Positions 1 to 7,871 of a stretch of 64,000 nt of DNA are shown here, piece by piece; the stretch's first letter is position 1, and every line of letters starts with the position of its first letter. The stretch is from an uncultured Schlesneria sp. GTDB taxonomy: Bacteria; Planctomycetota; Planctomycetia; Planctomycetales; Planctomycetaceae. The position numbers were made by a program, and so were the translations under genes. The notes beneath the pieces are model-generated. The model saw nothing but the letters and a program-made list of their open reading frames with translations. It was not told the DNA's origin and made no database searches. Location: contig CAIVEI010000051.1 of assembly GCA_903904835.1 (NCBI GenBank), forward strand, positions 62,001 to 126,000, given 5' to 3'.

Positions 1-1
1 C

Positions 2-379
2 AGCGATCTGTTGTATAAGGACGTCGTTCGGGATCATGCCCGGTGCGTCTGGCGCGGGATGATCAAGGTTGCAAAGGATGCGCAGAAGACCGATGGTTAT
101 CAGAGGAACGACAGCCTGTTGCTAAGCGAAACCTGCCGCGTGGATGCGATCCCTGGCCTTGAGATCGAAGCCGACGATGTGCGATGCACCCACGGTGCGA
201 CGTGCGGCCAGGTTGATGAAGAACAACTCTTTTACTGTATGTGCCGCGGACTCAGACGCATGGAAGCCATGCATCTGATCGTGGAAGGCTTCTTCCAAAG
301 GGTGTACGACCGAATTCCTGTCGAAATCGTTCGAGAAACACTTGGTCAGGCCGTGGAACGAAAGCTTGGGATCTCCTGA
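2..379 (+). CDS. sufD: SufD, Fe-S cluster assembly scaffold subunit (C-terminal part)
   Basis: This is the 3' end of a gene that starts before the window; the frame is open from base 2. SufD is the partner of SufB in the SufBCD complex that builds Fe-S clusters in the cytoplasm. The visible part has the family's C-terminal signature: a stretch around codons 15-45 with the QKTDGYQRNDSLLLS pattern, then EIEADDVRCTHGATCG, then a helical tail rich in Phe/Leu. The pattern is typical of the SufB/SufD beta-helix end. A SufB assignment is possible but the tail fits SufD better. A Rieske gene and a SufT gene follow directly, so this is the end of a suf operon. Confidence 0.9.
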   Translation, partial: SDLLYKDVVRDHARCVWRGMIKVAKDAQKTDGYQRNDSLLLSETCRVDAIPGLEIEADDVRCTHGATCGQVDEEQLFYCMCRGLRRMEAMHLIVEGFFQRVYDRIPVEIVRETLGQAVERKLGIS

Positions 380-402
380 GCTGTTGGAAAGTATTGCCCT
401 GC

Positions 403-714
403 ATGCCAGAATTTGAACGTGTTGCTGCGATCAGTGAAATCCCGTCCGGCGGACGATTGTCGATTCTTGTCGACGATATTCCCTCATTGCTGATACGTGT
501 GGGTGACGAGTTTTTTGCAGTCGAAGATGTTTGTTCGCACGATGGCCAACCGTTAACGAATGGCCCTGTCGAAAGTTGCTCGATTACTTGCCCTCGCCAC
601 GGTGCAAAGTTCGATCTGCGCACCGGCCAACCGCTTTGTATGCCCGCGATCGAACCGATTTCGACATTTGAAGTGCAAATTCGTGATGGCGAAATTTTTG
701 TGAGACCCAGATGA
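403..714 (+). CDS. Rieske [2Fe-2S] ferredoxin of the suf operon
   Basis: Small Rieske-type protein of 103 residues, probably a cytoplasmic electron carrier of the kind also annotated as non-heme iron oxygenase ferredoxin subunit. Both cluster-binding boxes are present: CSHDGQPL near residue 45 and CPRHGAKFD near residue 64 (C-x-H and C-x2-H). I chose the ATG at 403 because it gives the normal family length; the frame is open further upstream but that would run into sufD. The stop overlaps the next start as ATGA at 711-714, so translation is probably coupled. Such Rieske genes often sit between sufD/sufS and sufT. The electron acceptor is not visible. Confidence 0.93.
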   Translation: MPEFERVAAISEIPSGGRLSILVDDIPSLLIRVGDEFFAVEDVCSHDGQPLTNGPVESCSITCPRHGAKFDLRTGQPLCMPAIEPISTFEVQIRDGEIFVRPR

Positions 715-1244
715 TGACTGCTGAAACTCTTTCGATTCCTATTGTGCCAGCGACGGATTGCTGCTCCGAAACAACACCAAAGGCTGATGGTCTTCCAATC
801 GTCAGTGCACATCCGAACGCCGCGACGGAGGCTTGTTGTCATTCGCCCTCGGCAGAATTGCCGGTTGCGGCGACCTCGCATCATGAAAGTTGTTCGACCG
901 GGCAATCTCTCGCAACTGATGTGGTTGCGTCAGACGAGAATAATGCCCCCGACGATGCCACGCTCATTGACGCGTTGCGAACGGTCATTGATCCAGAACT
1001 AATGATCAACATCGTTGATTTGGGACTGGTTTACTCAATCAACCAGACTGATCGAAAAGTTCTGGTTGAAATGACGTTAACGAGTCCCGCATGTCCCGCT
1101 GGACCACAGATCATTTCACAAGCAAAAATGGCTTTGGAAAAGATTTCTGGGATCGACGTCGCCGAAATCAAACTGACGATGTCACCCCCTTGGACACCGG
1201 ATCGGATGACTGACGATGCCCGAGACCAGTTAGGAATTTTTTAA
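711..1244 (+). CDS. sufT: SufT / MIP18-family (DUF59) Fe-S maturation protein
   Basis: 177-residue protein with a C-terminal MIP18/PaaD domain (about residues 80-177). Signs are the DPELMINIVDLGLVY segment, then LTSPACPAGPQI with the conserved Cys, and the MSPPWTPDRMT end. SufT proteins help deliver or mature Fe-S clusters in the cytoplasm. The first ~75 residues are an added, probably disordered extension with several Cys and His residues (CC near residue 20, CCH near residue 43, HESC near residue 63). This is unusual for the family and could hold metal. The start overlaps the Rieske stop by 4 bases. The gene is the last of the suf operon and is followed by a strong terminator. Confidence 0.9.
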   Translation: MMTAETLSIPIVPATDCCSETTPKADGLPIVSAHPNAATEACCHSPSAELPVAATSHHESCSTGQSLATDVVASDENNAPDDATLIDALRTVIDPELMINIVDLGLVYSINQTDRKVLVEMTLTSPACPAGPQIISQAKMALEKISGIDVAEIKLTMSPPWTPDRMTDDARDQLGIF

Positions 1245-1342
1245 AGTCAGATATTCTTTAGCCCGACGCGCAAGCGAGGGACGAACGTAAACCGGCGGGG
1301 ATGACGGTTTGCATCGCAACAAAACCAGTGTGCTTCTCAATG

Positions 1343-1382
1343 AAAACGGCCCGCGTGAACTTTCACGCGGGCCGTTTTTTTA
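1343..1382 (+). terminator. Intrinsic terminator of the suf operon
   Basis: A near-perfect GC-rich stem (arms 1343-1359 and 1362-1378, core ACGGCCCGCGTGAA) has a two-base loop and runs straight into seven or more T. It lies about 100 bases after sufT. Read in reverse it also has a short T-tract, so it may partly insulate against the convergent gene at 1438. Confidence 0.92.
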
Positions 1383-1437
1383 ATCACACAAGCTTATTCG
1401 AAGCGATCGGTCAGAGAATAATTTTGAAGATTTTCTT

Positions 1438-1794
1438 TTAGCGATCCTGGTTTACTTTTAATGAAGGCGATGATTCAGGCTTCGATGCCGGATCAATTTT
1501 CGGCCGAGAGACGGCTTCTGCGTAAAGATTATCCGATCTTGCGGTCCGCTGGCTGATGCTTGCCAATGATTCGTCGTCATCAAAGACATTTCGTGACCGC
1601 AGGTTGAGAATTCCTACTGCGAGGTAGAACAGACCCACGCCGGCCATCCCTCCGACCGCCATCCAACCTGTTAGCCAGTGGTTGACGACGGTCCCAATAC
1701 CGGCTGCGGCAAACGCACAAGCCGAAATCGCGAACGACATCTGGCTAGCCGGGCTCATCGAAAATTCCGAGTTAGTTTTTGCCAGCTTCGGCAT
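1438..1794 (-). CDS. Small double-TM protein A (paralogue of 3993 and 6266 genes)
   Basis: 118-residue protein of no family I recognise. Two hydrophobic helices (about residues 19-37 and 45-65) are joined by a short loop ending in Trp40. A charged cytoplasm-like tail of ~50 residues follows, containing the DNLYAEAV motif. It aligns without gaps up to Trp40 with the proteins at 3993-4325 and 6266-6622, sharing Met13, Phe21, Cys26, Phe28, Gly34 and Trp40, then an FYL motif in helix 2. The GWMAVGGMAG stretch is identical with the 6266 paralogue. It lies downstream of the SbtA-type transporter on the same strand, separated by 137 bases that contain a strong hairpin. A role as small subunit or regulator of the transporter is inference. 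Confidence 0.85.
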   Translation of the reverse strand: MPKLAKTNSEFSMSPASQMSFAISACAFAAAGIGTVVNHWLTGWMAVGGMAGVGLFYLAVGILNLRSRNVFDDDESLASISQRTARSDNLYAEAVSRPKIDPASKPESSPSLKVNQDR

Positions 1795-1870
1795 TTGTTT
1801 TGACTCGCTGTCGAATAATCTTCAAAAACCATCAGTCGCGTTGGTCTCGATGGGATCAGGTGTCGTGATA

Positions 1871-1909
1871 CTGGCCGGGTACATATGACTGACGTATGTA
1901 CCCGGCCAG
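1871..1909. other. Strong 15-bp inverted repeat between sbtA and small protein A
   Basis: Arms 1871-1885 and 1895-1909 (CTGGCCGGGTACATA and its exact complement) enclose a 9-base loop. No T-tract follows in either direction, so it is not a classical terminator. It could be an mRNA-stabilising or attenuating hairpin in the sbtA transcript, or a dyad operator. Confidence 0.75.
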
Positions 1910-1931
1910 AAATCAACTCGTCGAGGGTCGA

Positions 1932-3404
1932 CTACGATGCCACTGCGGCAGCGGCCGAAGCAGCAACAGGTGCATACTTCGTCAAAATTGTTGCAATCAT
2001 CATGTAAACCGGGATACCGATCGTCACATTGTAACTGAAGGTGACCCCAAGCGAAGCTGCTAAGGGAAGAGTCGGACTGGCTTCAGGTATGGCAAGTCGC
2101 TGCACTGCAGGAAGTGCGATGTAAGACGCGGCACCGCACAACACTGCAAACAGGACGTAGGTACCGATATCGAAGGGTTGACCCAGCAGAGTGCTGTAGG
2201 CGTGGGCAATCAACATTCCGCTGATCGCAAACACATTAGGAGCGACCAAAGCGAATGCCACGAACTGCCATCCGGCGTTTCCAAGGTCCTTCAGTTTCTT
2301 CGATGCAGTCATCCCCATTTCGAGAAGGAAGATGCACAGCAAACCGTGGAACAGGTGCACAAACAAAGCGTCGTCTGTCTGAGTAACCTTTTCACCCTGC
2401 AACCGTGAAATGAAACCGATGGTGATTCCGGCAAACAGAAGGAAGATCCCTGGGTTCAAAAAGACTTCGTGAAGCAATGTAGGACTGAGGAACGAGCCAC
2501 CCTTCTTCTTTTCAGGATCGCCCGTTTTGTGAAGGTTAACTTCCTGAAGAGCAAGCATCGCCTCCACTTCGTCGTCTGTCCTGAATTTATCTCCCGATCC
2601 ACCGGCTGAAACGCCATTTCCATTCGAGCCCGAACCATGAGACGGCTTTGAACCTCGGCCGGCAGAGCTGCCTGATGAGCGTGCGACAGTCGTCGTTGAA
2701 TGAGATCGAGCCGATCGAACTTTGCCGTTACCAGCACCGGCTGTGACCAGTTCCTCTTCGGAGATTTCTTCCGAAAGCTCTTCCTCTTCCAGTTGTTCGT
2801 GCTCTTCGTCCGCTCCGATATGCCGTGGCGAAGCAATCATCGCTTCACGAAAGCGATTGTAGCCCGTTTCGCCAGGCATGTTTCCTGCTGCGTCCATCCC
2901 TTTTTCTCGCATCTTAGCGACCAGGTAAAGAGCGACCAGACAACCAGGAATTTCCATGACAGCCAGCAAAACCGGCATGTATGGCGCGAATGCAATATGA
3001 CCAGCAGTGAGAACACCCATTGCGGTCACGAAAGTTCCCGCCGAGTCTGAACCGTAATAACCAGCAACCGTCGCTGCGTCGATCTGACGAAGTTTCGTCG
3101 TCCACCGAAGAATCGTGTAAGCGGCGATCCCAATCACAAAGTTCGTGCAGAATCCAATCAACATGAAACCGGCCGCCTGACCATAAAGGTGGGGCTCAAG
3201 CCCCGCCAATTCTTCGCCACCTTTCCAGCCAATCGCCAGAAGCAAATAAATTGTCAGACCCTGGTAAACCGCCTTGGGGAATTCGAGCTTCACGTGCAGC
3301 ATGGGCATCAGAAACCCTGCATAGAAAAACAGCAGCAGCGGTTTAAATAGGTTATGTGTGAAATTGTCAATGAACTCGTGAAGCACGGCGCGTTCTCCAA
3401 ACAA
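1932..3404 (-). CDS. SbtA-type sodium-dependent bicarbonate permease
   Basis: 490-residue membrane protein that matches the SbtA family (DUF897, sodium-dependent bicarbonate symporters). The N-terminal half has about five helices with the GFLMPMLHVKLEFP and YYGSDSAGTFVTAMG segments. The C-terminal half repeats the fold (FLNPGIFLLFAG, then LFAVLCGAASYIALPAVQR). Between the halves lies an unusual ~110-residue cytoplasmic linker (about residues 200-315). It is first Glu-rich, then Ser/Gly/Arg-rich and low in complexity, which explains the length well over the usual ~370. No PII-like SbtB gene is adjacent. The start is uncertain: TTG at 3404 or GTG at 3386, both with a GAGG or GGAG upstream. Bicarbonate as substrate is known for the family, not shown here. 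Confidence 0.87.
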   Translation of the reverse strand: MFGERAVLHEFIDNFTHNLFKPLLLFFYAGFLMPMLHVKLEFPKAVYQGLTIYLLLAIGWKGGEELAGLEPHLYGQAAGFMLIGFCTNFVIGIAAYTILRWTTKLRQIDAATVAGYYGSDSAGTFVTAMGVLTAGHIAFAPYMPVLLAVMEIPGCLVALYLVAKMREKGMDAAGNMPGETGYNRFREAMIASPRHIGADEEHEQLEEEELSEEISEEELVTAGAGNGKVRSARSHSTTTVARSSGSSAGRGSKPSHGSGSNGNGVSAGGSGDKFRTDDEVEAMLALQEVNLHKTGDPEKKKGGSFLSPTLLHEVFLNPGIFLLFAGITIGFISRLQGEKVTQTDDALFVHLFHGLLCIFLLEMGMTASKKLKDLGNAGWQFVAFALVAPNVFAISGMLIAHAYSTLLGQPFDIGTYVLFAVLCGAASYIALPAVQRLAIPEASPTLPLAASLGVTFSYNVTIGIPVYMMIATILTKYAPVAASAAAAVAS

Positions 3405-3992
3405 GTAAAGCTACCTCAGGGGATGGCACAACAACATCGTTGAGCGACCAACAAAGGGAGGATGTTATCTGCTAACCACTGGCTCGAAAATGTCACTCGA
3501 TTAGGGAGTGACAAGAAGTTGTCGGTGGATTTCGGGAATTGGAAGCAGTACCTGTGCCGTATCGATATTCTGTCAAAGACTTCAGGAGGATTTATACTGT
3601 ACAATCGGCGATGCAGTCTGTCTCTATTTCCGTAAGTCTTTGATAGGAATAATCTTGAGCGACGGCGTTCAGCCAACATTCGTTGGCGGGGAGTTGGACT
3701 AAATACCGCGACAAATGCGATTTTATTCGAAAGACGCGCGCATATTGTGCCAACTTTTTTGGCAGCATCGACGCTGTACACACTCGACTTATCGAGATTT
3801 TCAGCATTAATAGAAATCAATGGTTCGGTCTAAAACGCCAAAACGAAAACAGCCAGCGATTGATCGCTGGCTGTTTTTTATGTCGCAGAAAAAACACGAT
3901 ATGTTTTTCTGTTTCAACTGCTTTATGTTAACTGAAGGCTGTATAATATGCGGTTACGTCTGTAACGTCTGCCTTGTGTCATGCGGTGGTTG
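3405..3992. other. Intergenic region upstream of sbtA
   Basis: About 590 bases with no convincing gene. Short open frames on both strands are basic, lack hydrophobic or motif structure and overlap each other. It should hold the sbtA promoter; none is clear enough to place. The terminator at 3846-3881 splits it, leaving ~440 bases as a possible long sbtA leader. Confidence 0.55.
3846..3881. terminator. Bidirectional intrinsic terminator
   Basis: Arms AACAGCCAGCGAT and its complement have a 2-base loop. The plus side continues with six T then A; the minus side gives TTTTCGTTTT. On the minus strand it lies ~110 bases after small protein B and would end the SulP-B operon before sbtA. Confidence 0.85.
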
Positions 3993-4325
3993 TTAGCGTT
4001 GAGCACCTACGAGTTCCTGTGTGCGTCGCGCTGCCGATGCGATTTCATGGGTATTTCCAACGGCTTCGGCAACCAGGTTATCTGCACCGGCTGTTTTGTG
4101 GCTGGCTTCGCTTCCTGTTGCGTGAGCGGCGGATGTCGCAGTTGCCCAACTAATAAAACCGACGACCAGGTAGAACGCTCCGACTGCCGCGAGACCCACT
4201 GTTGGCCAGTGACTGAAGGGCATACCGAGTACTGCGGCGCCGAATGAGCAGATCGCGACCGAAAAGCTGCTTAAGGCGACGGGATTCATCGACAGGCGTG
4301 AGGCAGGCTGAACATTGTGAGACAT
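3993..4325 (-). CDS. Small double-TM protein B (paralogue of 1438 and 6266 genes)
   Basis: 110-residue protein homologous to the small proteins at 1438 and 6266. Met13, Phe21, Cys26, Phe28, Gly34 and Trp40 are at identical positions, helix 2 is shortened, and an FYLVVG motif follows. Like protein A it keeps a tail motif, DNLVAEAV. Two TM helices (about 16-36 and 43-62) precede an Ala/Thr-rich tail with many small residues. The gene begins 54 bases after the SulP transporter stop on the same strand and is the last gene before a terminator, so it is surely cotranscribed with SulP. Function unknown. The recurrent pairing with an anion transporter suggests a helper or regulator, which is inference. 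Confidence 0.85.
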   Translation of the reverse strand: MSHNVQPASRLSMNPVALSSFSVAICSFGAAVLGMPFSHWPTVGLAAVGAFYLVVGFISWATATSAAHATGSEASHKTAGADNLVAEAVGNTHEIASAARRTQELVGAQR

Positions 4326-4379
4326 CGTCTTAACTTTCGTGAGTTTGGGGCAGTAGCGGAATTGGTTTTGAAATTGAAA

Positions 4380-6080
4380 TCAGGCGGATTGAGCAGTCGG
4401 AGCGGCGACTCGCACGCAAGCGTCGTAGTGGGACAACGGTTCCAGGTGGTCGATACCAATGATTTCGACCGGGACGTTTGAGTGTGAATATTCCTTGATG
4501 GCGTGCATCAGGTTTTCGGCCGCCGTGTGGTCAATCAACGCGACTCGTTCATCAAGATGAACTTGAACCGACTTGACGTCGGAAGGAATCTCGTCAAGCT
4601 CTTCCGACAGTTGCATCGTGTTGAAACAAACAAGTGGTTTGTCGACGTACATGTGGTACACACCATCGCAATATTCACGGTTAACAACCGGGTTGCGGAA
4701 GAAGTCTCCCATGCACTTCGCTAGCGAAAGATTCTGGACGCCACTCGCGGTTGCGGTGGAAATCGCATGTCGACAAAACAATGTGCTCAGTACAAAATTT
4801 GCTGCGACCCCCGCAGCGATTCCGACCAGCAAATCTGTCAGCAGTGTCACGATAATCGTGAACGAGAAGATCACGACTTGCTCTTTTCCAATGTGGGCCA
4901 TGTGTCGCCACACCAGTGGTTCGCACATCTTCCAACCGGTGTAGATCAGAACGGCTGCCAGCACACCAAGAGGGATCATGTTGATCCAGGCCGCACCGAC
5001 AAGTAGATAGATCACCAGGCAAACCGCGTTCGTGAAATTAGCCCACAGTGTTCGACCACCCGCTGCGATATTCGCTTTGCTTTTAACGCCGCCGGGAATG
5101 ATGGTCAGTCCACCAACGAGACTCGACGCGACGTTGGAAACACCCATCGCCAGCAAGACCCGATTCGCATCGGATTTTCGATGGTATGGATCGATTCGAT
5201 CAATCGCCATGGCTGTGGCAAGAGATTCGACTCCATCGATCATGGTCAGCATGATCACCCCCACTGCTGCAGCCTGCCAAAGATCGCTACGGGCAAGTAA
5301 CGCACTGAAGTCAGGACTGTGAATTCCGTGAAAAGGGTTATCAGGAAGCTTAATCAGAAATCCTGGACCTAAGTCACCAATATGGACAATCTGCCCCAGG
5401 ATGACACCGAAGATCACAGCCAATAACTGAGGTGGGACAACCTGAAAGAACTTGTATTTCTTCAACGAACCGAACACGAACAGCATGACCAGGCTGGCAA
5501 AAGCGACCGCAAACGCCTTGGTTGTCATCCCTTGTGCGTATTCTGGAACGCTTGTGACGAATTCCATGAATTCATGAGCGTGAACCTTCCCGGTGAACCC
5601 GAAAAACTTCGGAAGCTGTTTCACGATAATCAGCAGTCCGATCGACGCCAGCATCCCTTCAACGACCGTGACAGGAATAATTGCAGCAAACCGTGCCAGT
5701 TTGAGCAGACTGAGAATGACTTGCAATACGCCGACAATAAAGATCACGACGAGCAGAAATTTATAACCTTCGCCAACATGCTCGGCGTCGCCCGCCCCTC
5801 CGAGTGCGATCATCACCGCCATGACCGCAGGTGCCAGACCGGCCGCGGGGCCGGCGATCGTCACATAAGCGCCACCGATAAACGGGAAGATAAAGCCCGC
5901 AATGATCGCAGAAATCAATCCGACGATTGGAGGGACACCTGAGGCAATTGCGATGCCCGAAGAAAGTGGCAACGAGACCAAAGAGACAACGATTCCAGAG
6001 AGAATATCGCTACGCAAATGTTTCAGCCCCGCGATTCCGTTCTGAGGCTTTTCGTTCGATTCAACTTGGTCGGAAGACAT
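4380..6080 (-). CDS. SulP-family anion transporter, probably bicarbonate (BicA-like)
   Basis: 566-residue transporter of the SulP/SLC26 family. The N-terminal half has the family signature LPLSSGIAIASGVPPIVGL and the TIAGPAAGLAPAV segment. The mid region carries MIDGVESLATAMAIDR and the NRVLLAMGVSNVASSLVGG / IIPGGVKSKANI stretch. A C-terminal STAS-like domain (about residues 450-550) keeps VALIDHTAAENL. Members carry sulfate, bicarbonate or other anions with Na+ or H+. The presence of an SbtA-type gene and paired small proteins nearby suggests bicarbonate, but sulfate cannot be excluded from sequence. It is transcribed after small protein C (185-base gap) and followed by small protein B. Confidence 0.92.
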   Translation of the reverse strand: MSSDQVESNEKPQNGIAGLKHLRSDILSGIVVSLVSLPLSSGIAIASGVPPIVGLISAIIAGFIFPFIGGAYVTIAGPAAGLAPAVMAVMIALGGAGDAEHVGEGYKFLLVVIFIVGVLQVILSLLKLARFAAIIPVTVVEGMLASIGLLIIVKQLPKFFGFTGKVHAHEFMEFVTSVPEYAQGMTTKAFAVAFASLVMLFVFGSLKKYKFFQVVPPQLLAVIFGVILGQIVHIGDLGPGFLIKLPDNPFHGIHSPDFSALLARSDLWQAAAVGVIMLTMIDGVESLATAMAIDRIDPYHRKSDANRVLLAMGVSNVASSLVGGLTIIPGGVKSKANIAAGGRTLWANFTNAVCLVIYLLVGAAWINMIPLGVLAAVLIYTGWKMCEPLVWRHMAHIGKEQVVIFSFTIIVTLLTDLLVGIAAGVAANFVLSTLFCRHAISTATASGVQNLSLAKCMGDFFRNPVVNREYCDGVYHMYVDKPLVCFNTMQLSEELDEIPSDVKSVQVHLDERVALIDHTAAENLMHAIKEYSHSNVPVEIIGIDHLEPLSHYDACVRVAAPTAQSA

Positions 6081-6265
6081 TCATAAATCCTTTAATGCGC
6101 GTTTGAACTCTGAAGTTCGTTCCGGAAGGCTGTTACGACGATTTCGAGTGAGAAAGAGAAAAAACTGCTATTCGTCGATCAGCGGGTTCCGTATGGGGAA
6201 AAACTTGAATCCGATGGAAGGCCTAACATTTTCGCCAACATCCCTGTTCTGGCGAATCGGATTCG

Positions 6266-6622
6266 TCATGACCTATGAGCATTGGCCAGCTTGTCGGATC
6301 TCGAACTAACCCCGGTTTCTTCAGGTCGCTTGGTCGCGAGATCATCAACGTTCATCGCGCCCGATAATCGATGTGAAGCGGTCTCAATCAGTTCGCTTTC
6401 TTGGGTAAACAACGGCTCCGTAGATCCGAGATTCAGCAGTCCAATCGCAAGATAAAACAGTCCCAGGCCCGCCATACCACCTACGGCCATCCAGCCGGAC
6501 ATCCATTGATTGATCAACAATCCAAGGGCGGCAGCACCAAATGCACAAGCTGCGACAGCAAACGACATCTGACTTGTCGAGTTCATTTCACTTCGGTTGG
6601 AGGTTTGTGAGTCGCGTGGCAT
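6266..6622 (-). CDS. Small double-TM protein C (paralogue of 1438 and 3993 genes)
   Basis: 118-residue protein, the closest relative of small protein A. It shares the S-Q-M-S-F start of helix 1, Cys26, FGAA, Trp40, and the GWMAVGGMAG segment running into GLFYLA. The C-terminal tail (residues 66-118) is polar and diverged; it has only a partial match (VDDLATK) to the DNLxAEAV motif of A and B. It lies upstream of the SulP transporter and 49 bases after a hypothetical membrane gene, on the same strand. No family name is known to me. Predicted inner-membrane protein. Confidence 0.83.
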   Translation of the reverse strand: MPRDSQTSNRSEMNSTSQMSFAVAACAFGAAALGLLINQWMSGWMAVGGMAGLGLFYLAIGLLNLGSTEPLFTQESELIETASHRLSGAMNVDDLATKRPEETGVSSRSDKLANAHRS

Positions 6623-6671
6623 ATTGAATTTCCTTGGCCTGAAGTGGCGTTCGATGCAGAACTTTTAGCAA

Positions 6672-7079
6672 TTACTTGGATTTTGAAGGGAAATCGCGAT
6701 CGTCCAAGTCGTAAACTTCACCACCGGCAAAGCCGATGTGACGAGGAGCTGAATTCAGTTCTGAAAGAAATCGTCGATAGGAGAGTTCCCTTCGAGAAGG
6801 GAGTATTCGGTGAAATTCCCGTCGACGAAACTTGGGCTCGACAATCAAGGCGATCAGGCAGCACGCAACCGACACAAGTAATCCAGCACAGAACAACAGA
6901 GAAGGTTGATATTGCTGATCAACGATTGCAAAAACGGACCCAAGGAACATTTTCAAATTCCGCAACAGTGATTTTTCATTCGTCAAATCGAATCGAGCGG
7001 TCATGACGCTGTTGAATGCAGTCCCTGTGCCGGATACAGATCTGGAGCTCGGTAAATTGACATCCTGAATCATTGGCAA
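6672..7079 (-). CDS. Hypothetical single-TM protein
   Basis: Possible 135-residue protein, not recognised. A 20-residue hydrophobic helix (about residues 60-80, with paired Cys) is followed by a very basic stretch and a C-terminal motif rich in Asp, Gly and Lys. The start may be the ATG at 7004, which removes 25 unconvincing residues. It stands 49 bases upstream of small protein C on the same strand, so it may lead that operon. Membrane anchor with cytoplasmic basic tail is the most that can be said. Confidence 0.5.
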   Translation of the reverse strand: MPMIQDVNLPSSRSVSGTGTAFNSVMTARFDLTNEKSLLRNLKMFLGSVFAIVDQQYQPSLLFCAGLLVSVACCLIALIVEPKFRRREFHRILPSRRELSYRRFLSELNSAPRHIGFAGGEVYDLDDRDFPSKSK

Positions 7080-7613
7080 CTCACGAGAATCGCCACAAGA
7101 TGTTTTCTGGAATTGTGTTGCGAAGTGACGTTGATGCTAATGCCAAGCAATTATGAAGCTTCCGACAGCATTCGTTGAGTCGCTTTGTTTCTATGAAAAC
7201 CAAGAAATTGGCCAGAAAGTGGCCACCCCAATTGGCCAGGAATTGGTCTTCCCTAAAATCAATTCCCGTTGGTTTCCGATTGAGCAGAGAAATTGCCGGT
7301 AAAGGTTATCAGTAAAGCTGGTTGATCTTTGCGGTAACTCTTCGCGGTTGAGTTGGTCGGTTGAGCTGGTGGCAACGTTAGCATGCCCAACGAATATGCC
7401 TGCTGGATGAGTAACGGAACGCAACTTCGAATCCTTCCTCCCGCGTCGTTTGTTTGTAGTTGCAGTCCGTTCCGCAGTAACAAAAAAGGAATTTCTCCAA
7501 AGTCCACGCCACAAAATATCGCTCGTCCGATCCCAAGGCTGCCGGTTTTTGGTTTTCCCTGAATAGCACGACCCAACCTGGATGCGTATCATCGCGCTTC
7601 TGGCTACTGTACG
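7080..7613. other. Non-coding or decayed stretch before the helicase remnant
   Basis: No frame has convincing protein features. Around 7208-7250 the word TTGGCCA recurs several times within a short stretch. The region borders gene remnants and probably is degraded DNA. Confidence 0.5.
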
Positions 7614-7871
7614 CAGGAGTCAGAAACACGCTCGGTTCGTGTCATTCATCAAGCGAAGGGCGCAGAGGCATCGGCGGTCGTCGTACATTTGACCGAGGGG
7701 CAGATTCAGGCTCTTATTGGATCGCCAACGGTAGAGCCAGAAGAGAAACGACTCGTGTACGTTGCCCTCAGCAGAGCGATGAATCAACTGTTTCTAATTG
7801 CCGAAGCGGTTGAAACGGAATCACTTCAACAACTCCCCAACCTCAGAATCGAAGTCGTAATTCTTTCTTAA
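7614..7871 (+). pseudogene. C-terminal remnant of a UvrD-like helicase
   Basis: Only the last ~85 codons of a superfamily I helicase remain. They contain a motif V-like segment (VIHQAKGAEASAVVVHL) and motif VI (RLVYVALSRAMNQLFL), which in UvrD/RecB-type proteins contact DNA and the ATP arginine finger. Everything upstream, including Walker A, is missing: the same frame meets a stop at 7560 and the intervening codons are not helicase-like. The remnant ends in TAA at 7869-7871, directly abutting a second remnant in the same reading frame. It cannot be functional as a helicase. Confidence 0.75.

Noticed and set aside
3416-3820. A 134-codon minus-strand frame upstream of sbtA
   Set aside because: Arg-rich with no motif, overlapping several other short frames; more likely leader or promoter DNA.
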